In this document: positions 1 to 7,732 of the stretch, in pieces | Layout: each line of letters starts with the position of its first letter | How positions within the stretch are numbered: position 1 is the stretch's first letter | Assembly: GCA_035476635.1 (NCBI GenBank) | Contig: DATILI010000179.1 | Coordinates: 1 to 18,922, forward strand | Direction: 5' to 3' | DNA: 18,922 nucleotides | Origin: DATILI01 sp035476635 | GTDB lineage: Bacteria > Pseudomonadota > Gammaproteobacteria > Burkholderiales > Burkholderiaceae_C | Program-made: the position numbers and the translations under genes | Notes under the pieces: generated by a model | The model's database searches: none | Seen by the model: the letters and a program-made list of their open reading frames with translations, nothing else | What the model was told of the DNA's origin: nothing

Positions 1-653
1 AGCACGATCATGCGGTCGGCGTAGGCGAACACCACATCCATGCTGTGCTCGGTGAACAGCACTGCCATGCCGCGGTCGACCACCAGCTGCTTGGTCAGCG
101 CCATCAGCGCATTGCGCTCCTTGGGCGCCATGCCGGCGGTGGGCTCGTCCATGAGCAGCAGCTTCGGGCTGTTGGCCATCGCGATGGCCAACTCCACGCG
201 CTTGACGTCGCCATAGGCGAGCACGCTGCAGGGCCGGTCGGCCTGTGCCTTCATGCCGACCTGGTCGAGCAGGGCCAGCGCCTCATCGCGCTTGTGGTCG
301 GCCGCGCGGCGCCACATCGAGAACAACTGGTGGTCATGCGAGAGCAAGGCCATCTGCACGTTCTCGACGACGGTCAACGAGGCAAAGGTTTCGGCGATCT
401 GGAAGGTGCGGCCCACACCCATGCGCCAGATCTCGCGCGGCCTCTTGCCCACGAGCTCCGCCCCCTTGAGCGTGATCGAACCCTGGTCGGCCTTGAGCTG
501 GCCGTTGACCATGTTGAAGGTGGTGGACTTGCCGGCGCCGTTGGGGCCGATCAAGGCGAGCAGCTCGCCGGGCGCAAGCTCGAAGGTGATGCCGTCCACG
601 GCCTTGACACCGCCGAAGGACTTGCCCAGGTTTGTGACTTTCAAGAGAGTCAT
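1..653 (-). CDS. LivG-type branched-chain amino acid/HAAT ABC transporter ATP-binding protein, partial (3' end beyond window)
   Basis: ATPase subunit of a hydrophobic/branched-chain amino acid type (HAAT) importer, energising uptake through the fused permease encoded just upstream. Read on the minus strand, the ATG at 653-651 begins MTLLKVTNLGKSFGGVKAV. The Walker A motif GPNGAGKST lies at residues 36-44, an LAYGD-type ABC signature follows at about residue 145, and Walker B LLLMDEP is at about 165-171 with a TEHSMD switch-histidine segment after it. About 217 codons are present. LivG proteins are usually about 250 residues, so only the C-terminus is lost off the left edge. The start overlaps the permease stop by 4 bp (ATGA), which indicates translational coupling. 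A LivF partner would be expected further left. The true substrate cannot be read from this subunit; context suggests an N-heterocyclic acid rather than leucine. Confidence 0.93.
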   Translation of the reverse strand, partial: MTLLKVTNLGKSFGGVKAVDGITFELAPGELLALIGPNGAGKSTTFNMVNGQLKADQGSITLKGAELVGKRPREIWRMGVGRTFQIAETFASLTVVENVQMALLSHDHQLFSMWRRAADHKRDEALALLDQVGMKAQADRPCSVLAYGDVKRVELAIAMANSPKLLLMDEPTAGMAPKERNALMALTKQLVVDRGMAVLFTEHSMDVVFAYADRMIV

Positions 654-2596
654 TGGGTTGCCTCCGCACCGCGTGCCGCGTTGTTGCCATGGGCCTTCGC
701 AGCGGCAGCGCCCGCAGCGCTCTTTCTTCGATCGAACAACTGCTTGATCGACCCCGCAATCCCCTGCGGAAACAGCAGCACCAGGATCAGGATGATTGCC
801 CCCAGCATGGCTCGCCAATAGTCCGTATTGCGCGCCACGGTGTCATGCAGCCAGGTAAACGTCACCGCGCCCACCACCGGCCCGGCCAGGGTCTGGATGC
901 CGCCGAGCAGCACCATCACCAGGCCGTCCACCGACTTGCCGACCGACAGCGACTCGGGCGAGATGCTGCCCTTGGAGAAGGCGTAGAGCGAACCGGCCAA
1001 GCCGGCCGCCGTGCCGGCCACGACGAAGGCCGCCCACTGCATGCGCTTGACGTCGATGCCGATGGCGTCCGCCCGCAGCACCGAATCGCGGCCCGCGCGC
1101 AGCGCATAGCCGAACGGCGAGAACAGCACGCGGCGCAGCCACCAGACGCCGGCGCCAACCAGCGCCAGGGTCAGCCAGTAGTACACGCGCTTGTCGGCCA
1201 GCCACTGCGCGGGCCAGACACCGGTCAAGCCGTTGCTGCCGCCGGTGAAGCTGTCCCACTGGTAGGTGACAGCCCAGGTGATTTGCGCGAACGCCAGGGT
1301 CAGCATCGCCAGGTAGACGCCTGACAAGCGCACGGCGAACCAGCCATAGACGAACGCACCGATCGCCGCGACCAGGGGCGCGACAACGAGCGCGAGTTCC
1401 ATCGGCATGCCGCTGGCCCGCACCAGCAGCGCGGCGCCGTAGGCACCGAGCCCGAAGTAGGCGGCGTGGCCAAAGGAGTGCATGCCGGCCGGCCCCATGA
1501 TGAAGTGCAGGCTGGCCGCGAACAAGGCGGCGATCAGCAAGTCGATCATGAGCACCGTGGTGTAGGGCGACTGGGCCGTGAGCAGCGGCGCCGCCACGAG
1601 CGCCAGGCCCAGCACCGCGGCGGCTGCCACGTAGGTGCCGCTGGCCTTGCGCAAGGGCTCTTCCTGCATGCCGACATAGCGGCTGGGCGCCTGCGGCCGG
1701 CCCAGCAACCCCCAGGGGCGCCACACCAGCACCACGGCCATCACGAGAAAGTCCACGACCAGCGTAAGCTTGGAAAACGAAATGCTGATGCCGAACACAT
1801 CGACCACGCCGAGCCAGATGCAGATCGCCTTGATCTCGGCAATCAGCAGGGCGGCCACATACGCGCCGGGCAGCGAGCCCATGCCGCCGACCACGACCAC
1901 CACGAACGCGGCGCCAATGGTGTTCAGGTCCATCTCCAGCGTGGCGGGCTCGCGTGGCAATTGCAGCGCACCACCCAAGCCGGCGAGCATCGCGCCCAAT
2001 GCAAACACGGCCGTGAACAGCCAGGCCTGGTTGACGCCCAAGGCACTGACCATCTCGCGGTCCTGCGTGGCGGCGCGCACCAGGGTGCCAAAGCGCGTGC
2101 GCGTGAGCAGCAGCCACACCAGGCCCAGCACGAGCGGGCCGATGACGATCAGGAACAAGTCATACGAAGGAAATTGCCGGCCCAGGATTTCGACCGAACC
2201 CTTCAGGCCAGGCGCACGCGGGCCCAGCAATTCATCGGGCCCCCAGAGCCACAGCACGGCGTCCTTGATGACCAGCACCAGGGCAAAGGTGGCCAGCAGC
2301 TGGAACAATTCAGGCGCCTTGTAGATGCGCCGCAAGAGCAGCACCTCGATCAGCGCGCCGATCACACCGACCGCCAGCGCCGCCAGCACCAGCGAGGGCC
2401 AGAAGCCCAGGCTGGTGCCCAGGCGCTCCACCAGGCTGTAGGCGATGTAGATGCCAACCATGAAGAACGAGCCATGCGCAAAGTTCACGATGCGCGTCAC
2501 CCCGAAGATCAAGGACAGGCCGGCCGCCACCAGGAACAGCGACGACGCGGCGGCCAGGCCATTGAGGAGCTGGACAATAAAACCGGAGAAGCTCAT
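650..2596 (-). CDS. Fused LivH-LivM ABC transporter permease
   Basis: Inner-membrane channel of the same HAAT importer. The 648-residue protein is two permeases in one chain. Residues 1 to about 300 are LivH-like (MSFSGFIVQLLNGLAAASSL, then GLSLIFGVTRIVNFAHGSFF near the N-terminus). Residues about 325-630 are LivM-like, with LHFIMGPAGMHSFGHAAYFG, then RLSGVYLAMLTLAFAQ, then GGSNGLTG. Hydrophobic helices run through both halves. A short polar linker (about 298-322) joins them and ends the first half with the RPWGLLGR segment. LivH and LivM are separate genes of about 300 and 330 residues in many bacteria, so this length fits an exact fusion. The ATG at 2596 is preceded by AAGGA about 10 bp upstream. 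It lies 17 bp downstream of the binding-protein gene and overlaps the ATPase start by 4 bp. Confidence 0.93.
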   Translation of the reverse strand: MSFSGFIVQLLNGLAAASSLFLVAAGLSLIFGVTRIVNFAHGSFFMVGIYIAYSLVERLGTSLGFWPSLVLAALAVGVIGALIEVLLLRRIYKAPELFQLLATFALVLVIKDAVLWLWGPDELLGPRAPGLKGSVEILGRQFPSYDLFLIVIGPLVLGLVWLLLTRTRFGTLVRAATQDREMVSALGVNQAWLFTAVFALGAMLAGLGGALQLPREPATLEMDLNTIGAAFVVVVVGGMGSLPGAYVAALLIAEIKAICIWLGVVDVFGISISFSKLTLVVDFLVMAVVLVWRPWGLLGRPQAPSRYVGMQEEPLRKASGTYVAAAAVLGLALVAAPLLTAQSPYTTVLMIDLLIAALFAASLHFIMGPAGMHSFGHAAYFGLGAYGAALLVRASGMPMELALVVAPLVAAIGAFVYGWFAVRLSGVYLAMLTLAFAQITWAVTYQWDSFTGGSNGLTGVWPAQWLADKRVYYWLTLALVGAGVWWLRRVLFSPFGYALRAGRDSVLRADAIGIDVKRMQWAAFVVAGTAAGLAGSLYAFSKGSISPESLSVGKSVDGLVMVLLGGIQTLAGPVVGAVTFTWLHDTVARNTDYWRAMLGAIILILVLLFPQGIAGSIKQLFDRRKSAAGAAAAKAHGNNAARGAEATQ

Positions 2597-2613
2597 GACC
2601 CGTTCATCCTTGC

Positions 2614-3825
2614 TTAGTCAGCCAAGCGCGATTTTTTGATGTCTGCCGCGGAGGGTTGGAACTTCGGGTCGGCGCCGCTTAAGTACTGGTAGTTCACCAT
2701 CACGCCCTTGCCGCCCTCGTTCTTGGTGCGGCCGACAAAGGCGCCCATGGTGGACTGGTGGTCTTCCGGACGGTAGGTGATCTTGCCGAAGGGTGTGTCC
2801 ACCTGCAGGCCCTTGAAGGCGGCCACCAGCTTGTCGGTGTCAGCGCTCTTGGCCTTGGCGATGCCGGCCGCGGCGGACTTGATCATGCTGTAGCCCACCA
2901 CCGAACCCAGGCGCGGATAGTCCTTGAACTTGGCCTGGTAGGCACTCTCGAAGGCCTTGTGCTCCGGCGTCTGGACGCCGTACCAGGGGTAGCCGGTGAC
3001 GATCCAGCCGTCGGGCGCTTCGTCCTTGAGCGGGTCGAGGTACTCGGGCTCGCCGGTCAGCACACTGACCACGTCGCGGTCCTTGAACAGACCTCGTGTA
3101 TTGCCTTCCCGCACGAACTTGGACAAGTCCGCACCGAACAGCACGTTGAAGATCGCATCGGGCTTGGAGTCCGCCAGCGCCTGCACCACGCTGCCAGCAT
3201 CGACCTTGCCCAGCGGCGTGGCCTGCTCGGCGACGAACTCGACATCGGGCTGTGCCGCTTTGAGCAGCTGCTTGAATGCGGCCACGGCTGACTGGCCGTA
3301 TTCATAGTTGGGGTAGACGATGGCCCAGCGCTTTTTCTTCAGCTTGGCCGCTTCGGGCACCAGCATCGCGGCCTGCATGTAGGTGCCGGGGCGCAGGCGG
3401 AAGGTGTATTGGTTGCCGCCTTGCCAGGTCATCTTGTCGGAAAGCGGCTCACCAGCCAGGAAGAAGACCTTCTTCTGCTTGGCGAAGTCGGCCACCGCCA
3501 GACCGATGTTGGACAAAAAGGTGCCCATTAGCACGTCGATCTTCTCGCGCGAGACCAGCTCTTCGGCAACGCGCACGGCGTCGCCCGGGTTGGCGTTGTC
3601 GTCGCGCGTGACCAATTCGATCTTGCGGCCGTTCACGCCGCCCGCGGCGTTGACTTCGTCCACCGCCAGCTCCATGCCCTTCTTGTAGGGCTCCAGGAAA
3701 GCGGGTTGCGCCTTGTAGCTGTTGAGTTCGCCGAACTTGTACACGCCTTGCGCGTGCGCGGATACTAAGGCGGTAGCTAGCATAGCGACCATGGCCGCAC
3801 TGAACACGTGACGCAGATGGTTCAT
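2614..3825 (-). CDS. LivK-type periplasmic substrate-binding protein of ABC transporter
   Basis: Periplasmic solute receptor of the HAAT importer. The 403-residue protein starts with a Sec signal peptide: MNHLRHV, then a hydrophobic AAMVAMLATALVSAHA core, with probable cleavage after AHA at about residue 25. The type I periplasmic-binding fold follows (PYKKGMELAVDEVNAAGGVNG, then KIELVTRDDNANPGDAVRVA), typical of the Peripla_BP_6/LivK family. The ATG at 3825 has a strong AAAGGAG ribosome-binding site about 8 bp upstream. It sits between the DUF1185 genes and the permease in the same orientation, with 78 bp before it, the largest gap in this operon. The family binds amino acids, short amides, aromatic acids and other carboxylates. 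The neighbours suggest a carboxylated pyridine/pyridone ligand, which is inference. Confidence 0.93.
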   Translation of the reverse strand: MNHLRHVFSAAMVAMLATALVSAHAQGVYKFGELNSYKAQPAFLEPYKKGMELAVDEVNAAGGVNGRKIELVTRDDNANPGDAVRVAEELVSREKIDVLMGTFLSNIGLAVADFAKQKKVFFLAGEPLSDKMTWQGGNQYTFRLRPGTYMQAAMLVPEAAKLKKKRWAIVYPNYEYGQSAVAAFKQLLKAAQPDVEFVAEQATPLGKVDAGSVVQALADSKPDAIFNVLFGADLSKFVREGNTRGLFKDRDVVSVLTGEPEYLDPLKDEAPDGWIVTGYPWYGVQTPEHKAFESAYQAKFKDYPRLGSVVGYSMIKSAAAGIAKAKSADTDKLVAAFKGLQVDTPFGKITYRPEDHQSTMGAFVGRTKNEGGKGVMVNYQYLSGADPKFQPSAADIKKSRLAD

Positions 3826-3903
3826 CGAAAGACTCCTTTAATTGGAAAAGTCAGATGGAGAGAACAACACAACAACAAAAAAATCTTGGCGGTCGATGCG
3901 CTT

Positions 3904-4488
3904 TCAGCGCAGGCCGTCTTCCCCCTTGATTTCGTGGACCTGCAAGCCGCCGACGCGCGGCAGCGGGCGGCCGCTGTCGGTCACGACCACGGCCACCACG
4001 ATTTCGTTGGCGCGCGGCGCATCGGCCACGCGCGCTTCCATGGCGTCGAAATGGCTGCGCACGAAGGCGGCATCCTTGTGGCCCAGCGGCACGTCAATGG
4101 CTGCGCCGATGCCGCCGACCTTCTTCGCCGATGGCACCAGCGCGGCACCATGCGCCACGGCGATGCGCAAGGGCGCACCGAGTTTGGGATGCAGCAGCGC
4201 AGCCGCATGCTCAAGCTCGCCGGCCTCGCCGACGATGGCCGCCTTGCCATAGCTGTGCGCATCACCCGGCGCGATGCCCAGGGCCTGCACGCAGCGCTGG
4301 CCCAAAAGCGCGCCGAGCTCTTCGCCGATGGCAATCAGTTCATCGAGGTTCTCCGCATAGCGCCCGGCATACGGGTTCTCGATCACGGCCAGCGCCAGCG
4401 CCTTGCGGGCGGGCGGCTGCACCGCGTGGTCCATTTCGATGCGGGTCTCATCAACCTGCACGATCAGTTTGCGAATCTTGGCCGGCAT
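3904..4488 (-). CDS. DUF1185 (PF06684, 'amino acid synthesis') family protein, second paralogue
   Basis: A 194-residue protein of the DUF1185 family. Crystal structures of two members showed a variant of the Bacillus chorismate mutase fold and suggested a role in amino-acid-like metabolism; the reaction is unknown. Conserved blocks visible here are NPYAGRY (38-44), the motif SYGKAAIVGEAGELEHAA at about 79-96, VPSAKKVG (118-125), and DVPLGHKDAAFVRSHFDAME at about 132-151, with a terminal GLR. The ATG at 4488 has AAGGAGA about 8 bp upstream. It lies 46 bp downstream of a larger paralogue with the same blocks, so the two may form a hetero-oligomer or catalyse successive steps. Position between the reductase and its transporter argues for a role in processing the ring-opened product or a related intermediate (inference). 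Confidence 0.88.
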   Translation of the reverse strand: MPAKIRKLIVQVDETRIEMDHAVQPPARKALALAVIENPYAGRYAENLDELIAIGEELGALLGQRCVQALGIAPGDAHSYGKAAIVGEAGELEHAAALLHPKLGAPLRIAVAHGAALVPSAKKVGGIGAAIDVPLGHKDAAFVRSHFDAMEARVADAPRANEIVVAVVVTDSGRPLPRVGGLQVHEIKGEDGLR

Positions 4489-4534
4489 GGCGGGTTCTCC
4501 TTGAATTTTTTTCGGATGGCTTGCGGTCAGGGAA

Positions 4535-5191
4535 TCAGCGCAGGCCGTCCCACTTGGAAATGTCAGTGGCCTTGAGCCCGCCCACCCGCGAATGCACGCG
4601 CGGGCCGGTGCTCATCGCCAGGATCACGACGAGCTCGTCGGCGCGCGGCGCGCCCGGCACGCGCACTTCCATCGCATCGAAATGGCTGCGCACGTAGCAG
4701 GCGTTGACGTGGGTCAGCGGCACGTCCAGGCTGGCACCGGGCGCGCCGACCTTCTTGGTGGAAGGCACGATCGCCAGCGCATTGCCGGGCTGGCCCTTGC
4801 TGCCCTGGGCCTGGCCTTGTGCATAGCTTGCGTAGGAACCCGTCTCGCCGTCGGCACGCCAGCCGAGCAGCTCGCGCATGGCATAGCCGCCCGGCACATG
4901 CCACAGCGCGCCATGTTCCAGCTCGCCGGCGCCGCCGATGACGGCGCCCTTGCCATAGCCCTCGATGCGCTCGGCGGGCACGGCCATCGCGGCAAGCAGT
5001 TCGCGCGCCATTTGCAGGCCCACGGGCTGCAACGCATCCATCATCGGCAGGATGTCCTGCACGTAGCTGCCGGCATAGGGATTGCGCAGCACGGCACCGA
5101 TGGCGCCGCGGCGCAAAGGCTGCTGGGCCACGGGGCCGAATTCGTGGAAGATGTCTTCTACTTGTGTGAAGACGCGTCGTATCTCGATCAT
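4535..5191 (-). CDS. DUF1185 (PF06684, 'amino acid synthesis') family protein, first paralogue
   Basis: A 218-residue DUF1185 protein and paralogue of the next gene in the operon. It shares NPYAGSY (38-44), GYGKGAVIGGAGELEHGA at about 78-95, VPSTKKVG (143-150) and an LDVPLTHVNACYVRSHFDAM block. It differs by an insertion of about 23 residues (about 105-130, Gly/Gln/Ala-rich, containing YASYAQGQAQGSKGQ) between the GELEH motif and the VPS motif. Its ATG at 5191 overlaps the UPF0280 stop by 4 bp (ATGA), with AGAGGA about 8 bp upstream, so the two are translationally coupled. The function of the family is not established. Retention of the YGK and GELEH blocks in both copies suggests both are active proteins. 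Confidence 0.88.
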   Translation of the reverse strand: MIEIRRVFTQVEDIFHEFGPVAQQPLRRGAIGAVLRNPYAGSYVQDILPMMDALQPVGLQMARELLAAMAVPAERIEGYGKGAVIGGAGELEHGALWHVPGGYAMRELLGWRADGETGSYASYAQGQAQGSKGQPGNALAIVPSTKKVGAPGASLDVPLTHVNACYVRSHFDAMEVRVPGAPRADELVVILAMSTGPRVHSRVGGLKATDISKWDGLR

Positions 5192-6141
5192 GTGTGGGTC
5201 CTCTGTGTCATGCGGCCAGCGACGGCAGCGTGCACTGTCAATGAGTCAAGCAATTCCCGCACCATGTGCGGTGCTGGCATGTGAAGCGGATCGGCTTGAG
5301 CGGTCGTGGCCAGATGCCCCTGGCAGACCAGCGCGGCCTCCCAGATCAAGCCGCAATCCTGCAATTCTCGCGCGCGTGCCACACCCCGTGCAAGCGCGGT
5401 GTTTACCGTGGATTCTTCCAGCGCCGGCACATCGATAGTGACCAGCAACCGCCCCAGGTCGGTGTCGTCCTTCAGCTCGCAGGCGGGCTGGCGCACGATG
5501 CGCGGATCGTCCACGTTCACCGCATTGGCAATGACGGTGGCCGCCGCATCCGCCTGCGCCGCCGTGCCGGCCAATACCGTCACGCTGTCGGCAATGCCCA
5601 GCGAGAAACTGCGGCCACGCCAACCGCTGGTGGCAATGCCGCGCACCGGCATGTCCTGCGCCACGGTGAAGTTGCCGTCCAGCCCCAGGCCGCTGCCATG
5701 CGCCGCCTTCGGCATGCGCGCCAGGTCGGCTACCAGACCCACGCGCACCGACGCGCCGGGCGCCAGGCGCAGAGCGATGTCGCCACCGTTGTTGACCCAG
5801 GCGCGCGACACCCCCGGGCGCTCGTACGCAGCGATGATTTCCTGCGCCACCGCGCCGGCCACGGCCGCCATCGGCGTGATGTAGGCCGCGCGGTAGGGAT
5901 GGCAGGCCAGCCACATGCGCCGCGCAACCCGGCCCTGCAGCGCGCAGTGCTCGCCCACGGGCTGGCGCAGCAAGGCCAACTCGCCGACGAGCTCGGGCAG
6001 TACATCCACAAAACGCTGCCACGCCGCTTCATGCGCCGCGGCCACGGCAGCGCGCTCGCCCTCGGCCCCGATCACCAGATCGATCGGACCGTGCGCAAAG
6101 TGCTGGCGGTCGCCGGACAGTAGAGCGCGTTGCGCGGTCAT
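5188..6141 (-). CDS. UPF0280 (COG2122) ApbE-like superfamily protein; candidate flavin transferase for the reductase
   Basis: A 317-residue protein of the UPF0280 family, which structural classification places in the ApbE-like superfamily. ApbE proteins attach FMN covalently to Thr/Ser of partner proteins. Visible landmarks are YITPMAAVAGAVAQEIIAAY at about 89-108, WVNNGGDIALRL at about 114-125, a GIATSGWRGRSFSLGIADSV core, and AQADAAATVIANAVNVDDP. The NNGGDIAL and GIATSGW segments match the Gly-rich cores expected of ApbE-type flavin binding. The ATG at 6141 is only 13 bp after the reductase stop, and its own stop overlaps the first DUF1185 gene by 4 bp. E. barkeri 6-hydroxynicotinate reductase was reported to contain covalently bound flavin, so adjacency suggests this gene matures that enzyme. 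The family assignment is firm; the flavinylation role is inference. Confidence 0.87.
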   Translation of the reverse strand: MTAQRALLSGDRQHFAHGPIDLVIGAEGERAAVAAAHEAAWQRFVDVLPELVGELALLRQPVGEHCALQGRVARRMWLACHPYRAAYITPMAAVAGAVAQEIIAAYERPGVSRAWVNNGGDIALRLAPGASVRVGLVADLARMPKAAHGSGLGLDGNFTVAQDMPVRGIATSGWRGRSFSLGIADSVTVLAGTAAQADAAATVIANAVNVDDPRIVRQPACELKDDTDLGRLLVTIDVPALEESTVNTALARGVARARELQDCGLIWEAALVCQGHLATTAQADPLHMPAPHMVRELLDSLTVHAAVAGRMTQRTHT

Positions 6142-6154
6142 GCTCGTTTTTCCA

Positions 6155-7732
6155 TCAACCGAGCATCGGTCCGCCGCTCAGTGGCCAGGGGTTTTGCAAC
6201 CCGTTCAGCGCCCAGCGCAGCTGTGTCGGCGCGCCTTCGTTGTGCCAGGCACCCACGCGCAGCACCTGCTCGAGCGAGCGCACATATTCCATGTGGCCGC
6301 CAAGCGCCGCATAGTCGGCCTGGCGCATGCTGAACTCGATCGGCGCCACGATTGCTGGTGTCGGCACGGTGCCGAAGCTGTTGTCCGGCATGCGCATCAC
6401 ATCGGTCATCACCGTGATGCCGCCTCCAGGCCAGACATAGGCCGGCGCACCGCCGCAAGTCACGTTGACCAGCAGCTGCTTGATGGAACGCGTGAGCAGC
6501 ACCGGGTTGTCCGTGACGCCGGCGCGCAGGCTGCCGCCGGCACCGCCCAGGAACAGCACGGTGGTCAGCGACGGCTCGCAGTTCTCGCCAATGCGCGCAA
6601 CAACGCCGGCGATTTCAGGCGGCATCTCCTTTTCTTGCGGCACGAGGTTTTCGTCCAGCTCATACCAGGCGGCGTGCTCGCCGGTGGTGGAGGTCATCAG
6701 GAGGCGCAGGCCCGGCCAGGCCACTTCCGGGTCCCAGCTCTCGATGATGCTGAGCGGATCCTTGATGTCGGTGCCGCCCCAGCCCGTACCGGGATTGGCC
6801 ACCTGGAAGTAGCGGCCTGGCGTTGACTTGCGGCCGCGGATCTTGAGGCCGGCCGGCCGCATGTCCAGGCAGCGGCCCGCCTGGTGCTCGGTCAGCACGC
6901 CGGTGATGTGGTCATCCACCACCACCACTTCGTCGGCATGGCCGAACAGTTGCTTGGCAAAGATGCCGATGGTGGCCGAGCCGCAACCCACGCGCATGCG
7001 CTGCTCTTCCACGCCATTCACAAACGGCGCGCGGCCGGCCTGGATGACGAGCTGCGAGCCGCCATCGATGTTCAGCTCCACCGCCTGCTTGTTGCCCAGC
7101 TGCTGCATGAGCTCGGCGGTGATGCGGCCTTCCTTCTTGCTGCCGCCGGTCAAGTGGTGCACGCCGCCGAGCGAGAGCATCTGCGAGCCGTACTCCGCCG
7201 TGGTCACGTGGCCCACCACCTCGCCCTTGCAGCGCACATTGGCCTGCTCGGGCCCGAGGTAGCGGTCGGTGTCGATCTTCACCTTGAAGCTGCAATAGCT
7301 GAAGATGCCCTCGGTGACGACGGTCACCATGTCGACGCCGTCGACCTGGGAGGAAACGATGAAAGGCGCGGGCTTGTAGTCGGGATAGGTGGTGGAGGAG
7401 CCGACGCCGGTCACGAACACTTCATTGGCGTGCAACAGGTCGCCGCTCCAGCCGGCCGGGTCGTTGGCGGAAAAAGCCACCACCGCGCCCGCATCGCTTG
7501 CCTGCGTGCGGCGCAACAACACCACCGGGTCCACGCGGACCAGCGTGCCATCCACATTCGCGTAGCGGTCGCAGGCACCGCTGCGGCCGGCGGAAATCTG
7601 GCACAGCACCGGACAGGCATTGCATTCGATCTTCTCGCCGGACATGCGGTCATTGCGTGGCTTCGCCCGCTCCAGGACCTGGGGGACAAGTCCTGTTTCG
7701 GGCAGGCCATCGGTCTTCGTGTGCTCGGTCAT
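6155..7732 (-). CDS. hnr: 6-hydroxynicotinate reductase-family iron-sulfur flavoprotein
   Basis: Likely reduces 6-hydroxynicotinate, or a related hydroxypyridine acid, to the 1,4,5,6-tetrahydro-6-oxo compound. The E. barkeri enzyme was reported to hold a covalent flavin, one [2Fe-2S] and two [4Fe-4S] clusters. From the ATG at 7732 the protein is 525 residues. A Cys cluster C37-x2-C40-x3-C44-x9-C54 (within IECNACPVLCQISAGRSGAC) is the clear cluster-binding motif. Other Cys are at 147, 168, 250, 288, 385 and 426, with Gly-rich stretches GCGSATIG (249-256) and LGGAGGSLRAG (395-405). No classical 2x[4Fe-4S] ferredoxin domain is present; a separate ferredoxin gene is divergent. An in-frame ATG at 7792 would add 20 residues but lies close to the putative operator, and the 7732 start has GAAAAGAG upstream, so I prefer 7732. 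The enamidase gene nearby strongly supports the call. Confidence 0.82.
   Translation of the reverse strand: MTEHTKTDGLPETGLVPQVLERAKPRNDRMSGEKIECNACPVLCQISAGRSGACDRYANVDGTLVRVDPVVLLRRTQASDAGAVVAFSANDPAGWSGDLLHANEVFVTGVGSSTTYPDYKPAPFIVSSQVDGVDMVTVVTEGIFSYCSFKVKIDTDRYLGPEQANVRCKGEVVGHVTTAEYGSQMLSLGGVHHLTGGSKKEGRITAELMQQLGNKQAVELNIDGGSQLVIQAGRAPFVNGVEEQRMRVGCGSATIGIFAKQLFGHADEVVVVDDHITGVLTEHQAGRCLDMRPAGLKIRGRKSTPGRYFQVANPGTGWGGTDIKDPLSIIESWDPEVAWPGLRLLMTSTTGEHAAWYELDENLVPQEKEMPPEIAGVVARIGENCEPSLTTVLFLGGAGGSLRAGVTDNPVLLTRSIKQLLVNVTCGGAPAYVWPGGGITVMTDVMRMPDNSFGTVPTPAIVAPIEFSMRQADYAALGGHMEYVRSLEQVLRVGAWHNEGAPTQLRWALNGLQNPWPLSGGPMLG

Noticed and set aside
3877..3910. Possible attenuator/terminator between the second DUF1185 gene and livK (GCGCT-TTC-AGCGC stem and an A7/T7 run)
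   Set aside because: The 5-bp stem contains the stop codon and the T-run is about 14 nt away, so it does not have intrinsic terminator geometry.
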